Positions 41,500-50,068 of a stretch of DNA of 50,196 nucleotides are shown piece after piece. Position numbers and translations under genes: made by a program. The DNA is taken from assembly GCF_014694405.1 (NCBI RefSeq), contig NZ_JAAUWV010000032.1, positions 1-50,196 on the forward strand. Direction: 5' to 3'. Each line of letters opens with the position of its first letter. Position 1 is the stretch's first letter. This DNA comes from Pseudoalteromonas sp. S16_S37 (GTDB lineage: Bacteria; Pseudomonadota; Gammaproteobacteria; Enterobacterales; Alteromonadaceae). The notes under the pieces were generated by a model. It was not told where the DNA came from, ran no database searches, and was given only the letters and a program-made list of their open reading frames with translations.

Positions 41500-43658
41500 A
41501 CAGGCTGCCTTTTAAGTTTAGTTTCGCCAAATTGCAGTTGATAAAGGTAATGGTAATGCCCTTGTGAGGCTAATAGCTCTATATGCGTTCCCTTCTCTAC
41601 AATTCTTCCTCTATCTAATACAACTATCCTGTCTGCATGCTGTACTGCGCTTAAACGATGCGCAATAATAAACACCGTTCTGCCCTGACTTATCTGCTGC
41701 ATATTCTGCTGGATAATCCGCTCTGATTCGTAATCAAGCGCGCTCGTCGCTTCATCGAATATTAAAATAGAGGGGTCGGTGAGGAGTGCTCGTGCAATCG
41801 CGATGCGTTGCTTTTGTCCACCCGAGAGGTTAGCACCTTGTTCGCCAACTTCTGTATCGTATGCGTGGGGTAACTCCAAAATAAAGTCATGAGCACCAGC
41901 TAATTTTGCCGCTTTTATAACTCGACCTAGAGACGCTGAAGGATCACTAAGTGCAATGTTGTCTCTTACACTGGCGTTAAAAAGGAAGTTTTCTTGTAAC
42001 ACCACCCCCACTTTTTGCCTAAGCCAACTTGGGTTGATCAGTGAAAGGTCTACATTATCAACTAACACTCGACCTGAACTCACTAAATATAGCCGCTGAA
42101 CTAATTTAGTTAATGAGCTTTTTCCAGACCCTGATCTGCCAACAATACCAATCACTTCACCTGCATTAATTTCAAGGTTAATATCACTTAGAACATTTGG
42201 GCGTTCTGGAGAGTAGCTAAAGCTCACATGCTCAAAACGTACCGAGCCATTGAGCTGAGGTAATGAAAGTTTGTTTTTCTCACCACTTTCAACGGGAGAG
42301 TTAAGTATGTCTCCTAGTCTTTCAACAGATATTTTCGCTTGTTGAAAGTCTTGCCAAAGGTTTGCAAATCGCATTATTGGAGCTGTAACTCTCTGTGCTA
42401 GTAAGTTAAAAGCAATAAATTGACCGATTGATAAATCACCGTCTGTTACCGCAATTGCACCAAAATATAGAATGAGCAAACCGGTTAGTTTGGTTATAAA
42501 AGAAGAACATTGACCATAAATATTATTTAACTGCCCAGCTTTAAAAGAAACACCGACGTAATCAGCTAATTTATCCTCCCATTTACTGCGCATTTGAGGT
42601 TCAATTGCAAGAGATTTTACCGTTTCTATCCCATAAACGGATTCAACCAAAAATGAATGATTTTCAGCGCTTCGTTGGAATTTTTGCTCTAAATTGTGTC
42701 TCAGTTTGGGGCCTAAGATGAGTGCAATAGCAAAATAAAATGGCAAGCTCCCAACAACAATCCAAGTCAGAACTGGCGCGTAGTAAAACATGACCGCGAA
42801 AAATACCAGTGTAAATAGCATGTCTAGCACCACAGTCAAAGCCGACCCCGTCATAAAGTCTCGAATGGTGTCTAACTCTTTTAACCTAGCAACCGTATCA
42901 CCGACTCTGCGTGACTTAAAAAAAGCAATAGGCAGCTTCAGCATATGGTCATACAGCAAAGAACCCAGCTCTACGTCTACCCGATTAGTCGTGTGGCTAA
43001 ATAGGTAGCCACGTAAACCGCTCAGTATTACCTCAAAAATAATGACAAATAGAAAGCCAATTGCTAATACATCAAGCGTGGTCATTCCTTTATGGACCAT
43101 CACCTTATCAATAGCGACTTGAAAGAATATTGGGGATGCAAGCGCAAGTAATTGAATGAAGAATGACGCAATTAGTACATCGGTAAAAAAGCGCTTGTAC
43201 TTAGCCATCACAGGTAAAAACCATTTGAAACCAAAGCGTGCGGCTTGTGTAAGCAAGCCTTGCCGTGGAGTAAGCATCAATAGCTGTTGCTCATAGCTTT
43301 CATAAAACGACTCTCTGGATACTAGCTGTGCAGGCCTATTGGCAGTAACATCTTGCACCAGCAATCCCTTATCCGAGCAATTTACAATGAGCACAAAGTG
43401 CCCCTTAACATGTTTTGCAATCACTGGAAATATTTTCTGGTTTAGCACTGAAACTGGAGTTGTTTTAAACTTAGCTCTAAACCCTAGTGACTTTGCGGCT
43501 CGAATAATCTGAATGTTAACAAACTTAGGTTCTCTAAGTTTAGGGTCTGTAAAGTTGCGCCGCAATTCGTCAATATTGACGGCACGTTTATGAAGCCTGC
43601 CCGCCAAAGCGAGACAAACAAGTCCAGATTCGAACTGCTGATAGGTTTTATCGTCCAT
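41496..43658 (-). CDS. HlyB-type ABC exporter with degenerate C39 domain
   Basis: Type I secretion ABC transporter of 720 residues: an N-terminal C39-peptidase-like domain (about 1-130), a six-helix membrane domain (about 150-430), and a nucleotide-binding domain (about 465-715) with GIVGRSGSGKSS, LSGGQKQRIAIARAL, ILIFDEATSALD and AHRLSAV. The peptidase domain reads FESGLVCLAL where active enzymes have the catalytic Cys, so Ser11 replaces it; GHFVLIV retains the His. It is therefore a binding domain for unfolded RTX cargo, as in HlyB, not a leader peptidase. It is the first large gene of the operon. Confidence 0.93.
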   Translation of the reverse strand: MDDKTYQQFESGLVCLALAGRLHKRAVNIDELRRNFTDPKLREPKFVNIQIIRAAKSLGFRAKFKTTPVSVLNQKIFPVIAKHVKGHFVLIVNCSDKGLLVQDVTANRPAQLVSRESFYESYEQQLLMLTPRQGLLTQAARFGFKWFLPVMAKYKRFFTDVLIASFFIQLLALASPIFFQVAIDKVMVHKGMTTLDVLAIGFLFVIIFEVILSGLRGYLFSHTTNRVDVELGSLLYDHMLKLPIAFFKSRRVGDTVARLKELDTIRDFMTGSALTVVLDMLFTLVFFAVMFYYAPVLTWIVVGSLPFYFAIALILGPKLRHNLEQKFQRSAENHSFLVESVYGIETVKSLAIEPQMRSKWEDKLADYVGVSFKAGQLNNIYGQCSSFITKLTGLLILYFGAIAVTDGDLSIGQFIAFNLLAQRVTAPIMRFANLWQDFQQAKISVERLGDILNSPVESGEKNKLSLPQLNGSVRFEHVSFSYSPERPNVLSDINLEINAGEVIGIVGRSGSGKSSLTKLVQRLYLVSSGRVLVDNVDLSLINPSWLRQKVGVVLQENFLFNASVRDNIALSDPSASLGRVIKAAKLAGAHDFILELPHAYDTEVGEQGANLSGGQKQRIAIARALLTDPSILIFDEATSALDYESERIIQQNMQQISQGRTVFIIAHRLSAVQHADRIVVLDRGRIVEKGTHIELLASQGHYHYLYQLQFGETKLKRQPV

Positions 43659-43719
43659 GATTTGCGTCTTCTATATGTTGTAAGTGAACATTTGACTTTG
43701 TGAATGCAGTTATAACCAT
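43648..43719 (-). CDS. Possible leader ORF overlapping the exporter start
   Basis: A 23-codon frame starts at ATG 43717-43719 behind an unusually strong Shine-Dalgarno sequence (GGGAGGGA, 5 nt spacing) and ends at a TAA inside the exporter gene, 11 nt past its start. That geometry fits translational coupling. The ribosome binding site lies in the 3' arm of a small hairpin (43723-43743). The peptide begins MVITAFTKSN and has no recognised motif. It could equally be chance. Confidence 0.4.
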   Translation of the reverse strand: MVITAFTKSNVHLQHIEDANHGR

Positions 43720-43722
43720 TGC

Positions 43723-43743
43723 GTCCCTCCCGTAATTAGGGAC
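43723..43743 (-). promoter_or_regulatory. Hairpin covering a Shine-Dalgarno sequence
   Basis: GTCCCT (43723-43728 on the plus strand) and AGGGAC (43738-43743) form a 6-bp stem. On the minus-strand RNA its 3' arm contains AGGGAC, overlapping the strong ribosome binding site of the leader ORF. Confidence 0.4.
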
Positions 43744-44082
43744 TAGTCTAACATAGCAAAATAACGATCAACACAAAGCTAACACTCTGAATTTAAAAAC
43801 AAAAAACAACACTTCATTAATTGTAAACTCCATTTTTTCACACAAATTCAAACTTTCGTTTAAGCTAAAAAATGAGTCGCTTATAATACATCCGTATAAT
43901 GTTTAAAGTTCACTCAAAAGTTTGTCTGTCACTGTACGCATCTAACAAAACTATAGCCCTAGTGTTAATAAATAACTTTATAACCAACATAACTGCAAAA
44001 CTAAAATCACAATAAAGATTATCAAATGCGCTATTTCTCAAACGTAATTTTGATTGTTAACTCTTTGCCCTCTAGAAAAACA
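43744..44082. other. AT-rich intergenic region upstream of the RTX operon
   Basis: This stretch between the exporter leader and the ffh terminator is strongly AT-rich and should contain the promoter of the type I secretion operon. Several TATAAT-like words occur near 43880-43900, but I find no convincing -35/-10 pair and no coding sequence with a ribosome binding site. Confidence 0.4.
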
Positions 44083-44109
44083 AAAAACCCGAGCTAAGCT
44101 CGGGTTTTT
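44083..44109. terminator. Terminator of ffh
   Basis: A 12-bp stem including AAAAACCCGAGC (44083-44094) and its complement (44098-44109) with a 3-nt loop, flanked by A and T runs, lies just after the ffh stop. It is bidirectional in form. Confidence 0.9.
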
Positions 44110-44125
44110 ACTAAATATCTAGCTA

Positions 44126-45505
44126 TTAAAACTTCGGACCACCGCCGCCCATCATGCCTGGCGGTAACATGCCTTTCATGCCGCGCATCATTTTCATCAT
44201 GCCGCCTTTGCCTTTCATCTTCTTCATCATTTTTTGCATTTGCGTAAATTGCTTCAGCAGCTTGTTGATGTCTTGCACTTGTGTACCAGAACCCGCTGCA
44301 ATGCGTTTTTTGCGTGAACCTTTGATGATCTCAGGGCGTTCGCGCTCTTTTGGCGTCATTGAGCTGATGATTGCTTCCATTTGGTTAAAGGTTTTATCAC
44401 CCATTTGGCCTTTTACTGCATCTGGTAGGTTATTCATGCCTGGTAGTTTTTCAAGCATCGACATCATGCCGCCCATGTTCTTCATTTGGCGTAGCTGCTC
44501 TGCAAAATCTTCTAGTGTAAACCCGTCACCTTTGAAGACTTTTTCAGCTACTTTGGCGGCTTTTTCTTTATCAACTTTCATCTCAACTTCTTCGATAAGC
44601 GACAATACGTCACCCATGCCAAGAATTCGAGAAGCAATACGGTCTGGATGGAAAGGTTCTAACGCGTCAGTGCGCTCACCCACACCAATAAATTTGATTG
44701 GTTTGCCTGTAATATGACGAATTGACAGCGCCGCACCACCACGGGCATCACCATCGGTTTTAGTCAAAATCACACCGGTCAGCGGTAACGCCTCGTCAAA
44801 TGCTTTGGCGGTATTCGCTGCATCTTGGCCGGTCATAGAGTCCACAACAAACAACGTCTCTATCGGTTTGATGGCAGCGTGAAGCGCTTTAATCTCATCC
44901 ATCATGTCGTTGTCTACGTGCAAACGACCCGCGGTGTCAACAAGCACTACATCGATGAATTTTTTCTTCGCGTGGCTAATTGCGTTGGTAGCAATGTCTA
45001 CAGGCTTTTGTGAAATGTCACTTGGGAAGAATTCTACATTTACTTCGCTGGCCAATGTTTCAAGCTGTTTAATTGCCGCGGGGCGGTATACGTCGGCACT
45101 GACCACAAGTACAGATTTTTTCTTGCGCTCTTTTAAAAACTTAGCCAATTTACCGATGCTGGTGGTTTTACCCGCACCTTGCAGGCCCGCCATCATCACC
45201 ACTGCTGGTGGTTGTGCCGCTAGGTTAAGCTCTTCATTTGACTCGCCCATGGCTTTTTCAAGCTCTTCGCGAACAATTTTAATGAAGACCTGACCTGGGC
45301 TTAAACTTTTGGTTACCTCAACGCCAACCGCTCGTTCTTTTACTTGTTTAACAAACTCACGAACCACAGGTAATGCGACATCGGCCTCAAGCAGCGCCAT
45401 ACGTACTTCGCGCAGAGTATCTTTAATATTATCTTCGGTTAGGCGGCCCCTGCCGCTGATGTTTTTAAGCGTTTTACCTAAACGTTCCTGGAGGTTTTCA
45501 AACAT
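44126..45505 (-). CDS. ffh: Signal recognition particle protein Ffh
   Basis: GTPase that binds 4.5S RNA and signal sequences and targets nascent membrane proteins to FtsY. The 459-residue protein has an N domain (1-85), a G domain with GLQGAGKTT (about 107), DTAGRLH and TKTDGDARGG, and a Met-rich M domain (about 300-459) whose C-terminus is a Met/Lys/Gly run ending GMMGGGGPKF. It stands alone, divergent from ypjD, the common gammaproteobacterial order. Confidence 0.97.
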   Translation of the reverse strand: MFENLQERLGKTLKNISGRGRLTEDNIKDTLREVRMALLEADVALPVVREFVKQVKERAVGVEVTKSLSPGQVFIKIVREELEKAMGESNEELNLAAQPPAVVMMAGLQGAGKTTSIGKLAKFLKERKKKSVLVVSADVYRPAAIKQLETLASEVNVEFFPSDISQKPVDIATNAISHAKKKFIDVVLVDTAGRLHVDNDMMDEIKALHAAIKPIETLFVVDSMTGQDAANTAKAFDEALPLTGVILTKTDGDARGGAALSIRHITGKPIKFIGVGERTDALEPFHPDRIASRILGMGDVLSLIEEVEMKVDKEKAAKVAEKVFKGDGFTLEDFAEQLRQMKNMGGMMSMLEKLPGMNNLPDAVKGQMGDKTFNQMEAIISSMTPKERERPEIIKGSRKKRIAAGSGTQVQDINKLLKQFTQMQKMMKKMKGKGGMMKMMRGMKGMLPPGMMGGGGPKF

Positions 45506-45671
45506 GTATTAGGTTCCAATAAATCGTAATTGTTTGGCATTATACTGATATGGCCCCTACTAATACAGTGTTCAAGTGCATACAAAGTTTCTTTTTGGAA
45601 ACTCTATGCAAGAAGCAGTGCTTAAAATACAATAGCTTTCATAAAGGAAATTTATTAGTAGGCACACTTTA

Positions 45672-46478
45672 ATGTTGATTGTTAGCTTGTCTTTATTTGC
45701 CAGCCTGTTTTATGTACTTGCAACAGGTCATGTTTTATCGAGGCTATTTCACAAAGAAGGGCCAAGCCAAAAGCTCACAATTATATTAAGTACACTGGCG
45801 ATTTTGTCTCATATGTTGTTGTTGGTAAATTCCGTATTCACCAATGATGGACAAGATTTAAGTACCGTGAATGTCGCCTTGCTCACCTGCTGGGTTATCG
45901 TGGTTAGTGTTACTACCGTCTCATTGCGATTTCCTGCAACCTTATTGCTGCCTGTGGTGTATGGCTTTGCAGCACTACTGCTAGTAGCCAGCTTGTTTAT
46001 TCCGCACCATATTATAATGCAAACCATCAATGTCGATTTAGGACTTGTGGTACACATTTCGCTGTCATTGCTGGCGTACTGTGTACTCATCATTGCAACC
46101 CTCTACGCCGTGCAATTCTTTTATATTGATAACCGACTCAAGCACAAAGATTTAGCCATTATGCACAGTCACCTGCCACCGCTTATGCAAGTTGAAAGAC
46201 AGTTATATCAGCTACTTACCATAGGCACCGCGTTACTTACCTTAGCGCTATTGTCGGGCTTTGTATTTTTAGATGGGATGTTTGCTAAAGAGTTTATTCA
46301 CAAAACGGTTTTATCGTTAGTGGCGTGGACAATATTTGCAGCAGCAACCTTAGGGCATCATAAATTTGGCTGGCGTGGTAAAGCTGTGGTAGTTTCAATT
46401 ATGGCCGCTTCTGGATTGATTACATTGGCTTATTTTGGCAGTCGATTTATTCAAGAGGTCATCCTAGGGAAGTTTTAG
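45672..46478 (+). CDS. ypjD: Cytochrome c assembly-family membrane protein YpjD
   Basis: Inner membrane protein of 268 residues with about eight hydrophobic helices, in the CcsA/CcmC-like cytochrome c assembly superfamily. Conserved histidines occur in LGLVVHISLSLLAYCVL and KEFIHKTVLSLVAW, and in TLGHHKFGWRGK. Its position beside ffh and before corB matches E. coli ypjD. Its exact role is not established. No strong ribosome binding site precedes the ATG at 45672. Confidence 0.88.
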   Translation: MLIVSLSLFASLFYVLATGHVLSRLFHKEGPSQKLTIILSTLAILSHMLLLVNSVFTNDGQDLSTVNVALLTCWVIVVSVTTVSLRFPATLLLPVVYGFAALLLVASLFIPHHIIMQTINVDLGLVVHISLSLLAYCVLIIATLYAVQFFYIDNRLKHKDLAIMHSHLPPLMQVERQLYQLLTIGTALLTLALLSGFVFLDGMFAKEFIHKTVLSLVAWTIFAAATLGHHKFGWRGKAVVVSIMAASGLITLAYFGSRFIQEVILGKF

Positions 46479-46539
46479 CTTGACTCTTATCGCCAGCTAA
46501 CGCTTAATACACGCTCGTAAGTTTGAAAGGGATCCACTG

Positions 46540-47796
46540 TTGGACGACATATCAACAAGCACCTTATTTATAATATTGGGCTTGCTTATCATGGCCTCGG
46601 GCTATTTTTCTAGCTCTGAAACGGGGATCATGTCAATAAATCGCATTCGATTGCGACACTTAGAAAAAGAAAACCACCGGGCAGCAAAACGTGTAAGTAA
46701 ACTGCTACGACGCCCTGATAGGCTTATCGGCCTGATCCTCATCGGTAATAACCTCGTTAATATTGCAGCTGCGCAAGTTGCCACCATTATAGGTTTACGC
46801 TTATACGGTGATATGGGTATTGCCATCGCTACTTTTGTATTAACACTCGTGGTACTGATATTTGCTGAAGTTACGCCAAAAACACTCGCTGCTTTATACC
46901 CTGAAAAAGTCGCTTTCCCAAGTTCGATTATTTTGAAAGGGTTACTTAAGGTACTGTTTCCATTGGTTGTCACGGTTAATTGGATCACCAACGGCATGCT
47001 TAAATTATTTGGTATTTCAAGCAAACAAATTGAAGAGCATAGTTTAAGCAAAGAAGAGCTAAAAACCGTGGTGAATGAGTCAAGTGCGCTACTGCCGTCT
47101 AATCACCAAAACATGCTGACTTCTATTTTAGACTTAGAGCAAGTAACTGTTGAAGATATTATGATCCCGCGCAACGAGATCAATGCCATTGATATCAACG
47201 ATGATTGGAAAGATATTTCGCGCCAGCTTACCCATGCTCAACATACTCGCGTGTTACTGTACCGTGACCAAATTGACGATGCGGTTGGCTTTATTCACTC
47301 TCGTGATGCCTTGCGCCTGCTCACAAAAGAACAATTTGATAAGCCTTCTTTGTTACGTGCCGTACGCGAAATTTACTACATTCCTGAAGGCACCTCACTT
47401 AATACACAATTGCTTAAGTTCCAACAAAGCAAAGAGCGAATTGGCTTGGTGGTTGATGAATACGGCGATATTCAAGGTCTGGTAACACTTGAAGACATTC
47501 TTGAAGAAGTGGTTGGTGACTTTACGACTACCCAAACGCCTGCAGCCAGCGAAGAAGTAAACGTACAAAGCGATGGCTCAGTACTGGTTGATGGTGCAGC
47601 TAATATCCGCGATATCAATAAAGAAATGAATTGGGAATTACCTACTGAGGGCCCCAAAACACTCAGCGGCCTAATTGTTGAATATCTTGAAGATATCCCA
47701 GATGCGCCACTTAGCTTAGTGATTGTCGACTACCAAATGGAAGTGGTAGAGCTCAAAGAAAACATGGTTAAACTGGTTAAAGTGATTAAGCGCTAA
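46540..47796 (+). CDS. corB: CNNM/CorB-type transporter with CBS domains
   Basis: Membrane protein of 418 residues related to E. coli YfjD/CorB and implicated in magnesium or cobalt efflux. Order: a DUF21/CNNM transmembrane domain (about 1-180) with YFSSSETGIMSINRIRLRHL and LIGNNLVNIAAAQ; a CBS pair (about 200-330; VEDIMIPRNEI, GLVVDEYGDIQGLVTLEDILEEVVGD); and a CorC_HlyC C-terminal domain (about 345-418). The start is TTG at 46540-46542 with AAAGGGA upstream; the resulting MDDISTSTL matches the family N-terminus. It follows ypjD by 61 bp and is probably co-transcribed. Confidence 0.92.
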   Translation: MDDISTSTLFIILGLLIMASGYFSSSETGIMSINRIRLRHLEKENHRAAKRVSKLLRRPDRLIGLILIGNNLVNIAAAQVATIIGLRLYGDMGIAIATFVLTLVVLIFAEVTPKTLAALYPEKVAFPSSIILKGLLKVLFPLVVTVNWITNGMLKLFGISSKQIEEHSLSKEELKTVVNESSALLPSNHQNMLTSILDLEQVTVEDIMIPRNEINAIDINDDWKDISRQLTHAQHTRVLLYRDQIDDAVGFIHSRDALRLLTKEQFDKPSLLRAVREIYYIPEGTSLNTQLLKFQQSKERIGLVVDEYGDIQGLVTLEDILEEVVGDFTTTQTPAASEEVNVQSDGSVLVDGAANIRDINKEMNWELPTEGPKTLSGLIVEYLEDIPDAPLSLVIVDYQMEVVELKENMVKLVKVIKR

Positions 47797-47815
47797 CTTT
47801 TGACCAAACCCATAC

Positions 47816-47846
47816 AAAAAACCGAGTACTAACGGCTCGGTTTTTT
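47816..47846 (+). terminator. Terminator of ypjD-corB
   Basis: AAAAAACCGAG (47816-47826) pairs with CTCGGTTTTTT (47836-47846) across a 9-nt loop and ends in a T run, about 20 nt after the corB stop. Confidence 0.85.
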
Positions 47847-47951
47847 GTTTTATTCAAGCCACAAAATTGAAACAATAGAGTCACACAAATATCATTAAGC
47901 TATGTTTGACTGTCCCCTTTTTAAGATTAATAAAAACACCAAGGGGCTCAC

Positions 47952-49826
47952 ATGTTAGACCGTTCATTCAAACACTCTTTAAAACATTCTCTAATCGCAC
48001 TTTCAATTACCACCATTTTGGCTGGCTGTTCACTGGATGGCGATGATGGTAAAAATGGCAATCAAGGACCACAAGGCGTTGCAGGCGAGCAAGGACCAGC
48101 AGGCAATAATGGAGCTAATGGACAAAATGGTACGGATGGGCAAAATGGCGTAGACGGTCAAAATGGTAAAGATGCCAATCGACTGCTTGATATTCAATTG
48201 GTTGGTCGAGCCGTACTCAATGCACAAAGCCCCGAAGGTGCGGCAGAAATCGTGGCATATCAAGCCGCTAAAAAATGGATCTACGCCATTAACAGCTCAG
48301 GCGAACAAGCCGTTGTTGATATCATTCCTGCAACAACTTTTGACAGCACAGCCCTTGCTAGAAACAACGAAAACATTACCACCAGCACCAATTTAAGTAG
48401 CACTTTTACGCTCAAATTGAATGAGCGCACGCCAGGGGATGCAAACAGCATTGCTATTGACAGTAACAACCAACTGTTAGCGGTCGCGATGGCGTCAAAA
48501 ACCATTGGCGAAGCAGGTCAAATCGCGTTTTATAATATTGCAGGAAACACACCGGTATTTATCAAAAATGTTCAAGTTGGCGCGCTGCCCGACATGGTAA
48601 CTTTTAGCCATGATGGCACTAAAGTGGTGGTGGCTAACGAAGGCGAACCTGCTGGCGACTATAGCGTTGATCCTGAGGGCACCATTAGCGTGATTAACAT
48701 CACTAATGGCACAATTGCCGAAACCGCTACACACATTGACTTTAAAGCATTTAACGACAAGCAAGCAGAACTTGAAGCGCAAGGCATGGTATTTGCCAAT
48801 CCAACAGGCCGTACCATCAACGGCAAACTTATCAACACCACAGTTGCAATGGACCTTGAGCCTGAGTATGTAAGCATCTCCAAAGACAACCGCTATGCGT
48901 ATGTCTCTATTCAAGAAAACAATGCCATTGCGGTTGTTGATTTAACCGATAACAGCGTAAAGCTGATGGGCCTTGGATTTAAAGATTGGTCAGAGCTGAC
49001 CATGGATGCCTCTGACAAAGATGGCAAAATTAATTTCAGAAAATACCCTGGCTTGTATGGCATGTACCAACCCGACACCATCACCAACTTCACTTGGAAA
49101 GGTGCTAATTTTATCGTCAGTGCCAATGAAGGGGATGGTCGTGAATACTTTTTTGATACAAAAGATGAAGCTGAATGTACGGCAAAAGGTGGCTTAGATT
49201 ACGATAAAGACGATGGCTGCCTAGCTTACGTTGACGAAAGCCGCGCTAAAAAACTGACCCTTGCCGATAACTTTGCTTATCTGAACAACGATGATGACGA
49301 CATCGGCCGCTTAAAAGTCACCACGGTGAAAGGTGATAACAATAACGATGGTCAATACGAGCAGCTATATACCTACGGTGCTCGCTCCTTCACCATTTGG
49401 GATAGCAATGGCATGGTGGTCTTTGACTCTGGCGACCAAATTGAACGCATCACCGCATCAATCCATGGCAGTGCATTTAACAACGACGAAGATACAAACG
49501 AAGGTGATACCCGCTCTGATGCCAAAGGCCCTGAACCTGAAGCGCTGGCATTAGGTAAAATAGGTGAGCGCTTATTTGCATTTGTAGGCCTAGAGCGCAT
49601 GGGTGGCGTAATGGTGTACGATATCACCAACCCGTATGATGTTAAGTTTGCTGACTATTTCTACAACCGCGGCACGGTTGAAGGCGCTGATATTAGCGGC
49701 GATTTGGCACCTGAAGGCATGACCTTTGTACCAGCAGAGCAAAGCGCAACAGGCAAGCCACTATTGATCGTGGGTAATGAGATCTCAGGCTCAGTGGCTG
49801 TATGGCAAATCGCGTTAAAAGACTAA
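47952..49826 (+). CDS. Lipoprotein with collagen-like stalk and choice-of-anchor-I-type domain
   Basis: Predicted surface or periplasmic lipoprotein of 624 residues. The signal peptide ends at lipobox LAGC (Cys26). Residues 30-72 are 15 consecutive Gly-X-Y triplets (GNQGPQGVAGEQG and later GQN, GTD and GVD units), a collagen-like stalk. The remainder (about 80-624) is a beta-propeller-like domain of the choice-of-anchor I family, with AIDSNNQLLAVA, PDMVTFSHDGTKVVVANEGEP, YVSISKDNRYAYVSIQENNAIAVVD, NEGDGREY and GPEPEALALGKIG. Such proteins are sometimes annotated as alkaline-phosphatase-like, but no catalytic motif is evident. It is preceded by the corB terminator and appears monocistronic. 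Confidence 0.85.
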   Translation: MLDRSFKHSLKHSLIALSITTILAGCSLDGDDGKNGNQGPQGVAGEQGPAGNNGANGQNGTDGQNGVDGQNGKDANRLLDIQLVGRAVLNAQSPEGAAEIVAYQAAKKWIYAINSSGEQAVVDIIPATTFDSTALARNNENITTSTNLSSTFTLKLNERTPGDANSIAIDSNNQLLAVAMASKTIGEAGQIAFYNIAGNTPVFIKNVQVGALPDMVTFSHDGTKVVVANEGEPAGDYSVDPEGTISVINITNGTIAETATHIDFKAFNDKQAELEAQGMVFANPTGRTINGKLINTTVAMDLEPEYVSISKDNRYAYVSIQENNAIAVVDLTDNSVKLMGLGFKDWSELTMDASDKDGKINFRKYPGLYGMYQPDTITNFTWKGANFIVSANEGDGREYFFDTKDEAECTAKGGLDYDKDDGCLAYVDESRAKKLTLADNFAYLNNDDDDIGRLKVTTVKGDNNNDGQYEQLYTYGARSFTIWDSNGMVVFDSGDQIERITASIHGSAFNNDEDTNEGDTRSDAKGPEPEALALGKIGERLFAFVGLERMGGVMVYDITNPYDVKFADYFYNRGTVEGADISGDLAPEGMTFVPAEQSATGKPLLIVGNEISGSVAVWQIALKD

Positions 49827-49856
49827 GTGCAAAAGGTTAAGGCAACGTTCTACACA

Positions 49857-49888
49857 TCAGGTGGCGATTCGCTTAACTGACCTACATA
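49857..49888 (+). repeat. REP-like palindromic element, copy 1
   Basis: A 32-bp element identical to copy 3 at 29 positions. Its arms TCAGGT and AACTGA pair around an inner GGCGATTCGCTT. Compared with copy 3 one stem pair has changed from G-C to A-T on both sides, a compensatory change. Confidence 0.7.
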
Positions 49889-49891
49889 ACT

Positions 49892-49921
49892 CAGTCGGTT
49901 AGATAAGCCAAAGGCGCCATC
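49892..49921 (-). repeat. REP-like element, copy 2 (inverted, degenerate)
   Basis: Read on the minus strand this stretch resembles copies 1 and 3: it shares GGCGCC near the start and TAACCGACTG at the end, with several differences between. It lies in opposite orientation between the other two copies. Confidence 0.45.
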
Positions 49922-49951
49922 TAACAATAATACAGGACAGAGCCACAAACG

Positions 49952-49983
49952 TCGGGTGGCGCTTCGCTTAACCGACCTACATA
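49952..49983 (+). repeat. REP-like palindromic element, copy 3
   Basis: A 32-bp element with arms TCGGGT and AACCGA around GGCGCTTCGCTT, whose GCG/CGC can form an inner stem. It ends in the same GACCTACATA tail as copy 1. Confidence 0.7.
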
Positions 49984-49992
49984 GTCGATTCT

Positions 49993-50009
49993 GAAAAACT
50001 CGGTTTTTC
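49993..50009. repeat. Short palindrome near the presumed IS end
   Basis: GAAAAAC (49993-49999) and GTTTTTC (50003-50009) form a 7-bp stem with loop TCG. A second overlapping pairing with AAAACTGAG downstream is possible. It lies between REP copy 3 and the transposase fragment and may be part of the insertion sequence end. Confidence 0.4.
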
Positions 50010-50068
50010 AAAAAACTGAGGTTGTTCAATTTGGATTGCTATCTTTAGATTCGGTTAACCATCTAACG

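Noticed and set aside
43800..43870. Leftward 21-codon frame rich in Phe upstream of the exporter, as a second attenuator leader
   Set aside because: There is no ribosome binding site, no following terminator/antiterminator pair, and the region is simply T-rich on that strand.
44154..44717. Rightward 187-codon frame opposite ffh
   Set aside because: It is the antisense of the Met-rich M domain, arising from codon composition; ffh itself is unambiguous.
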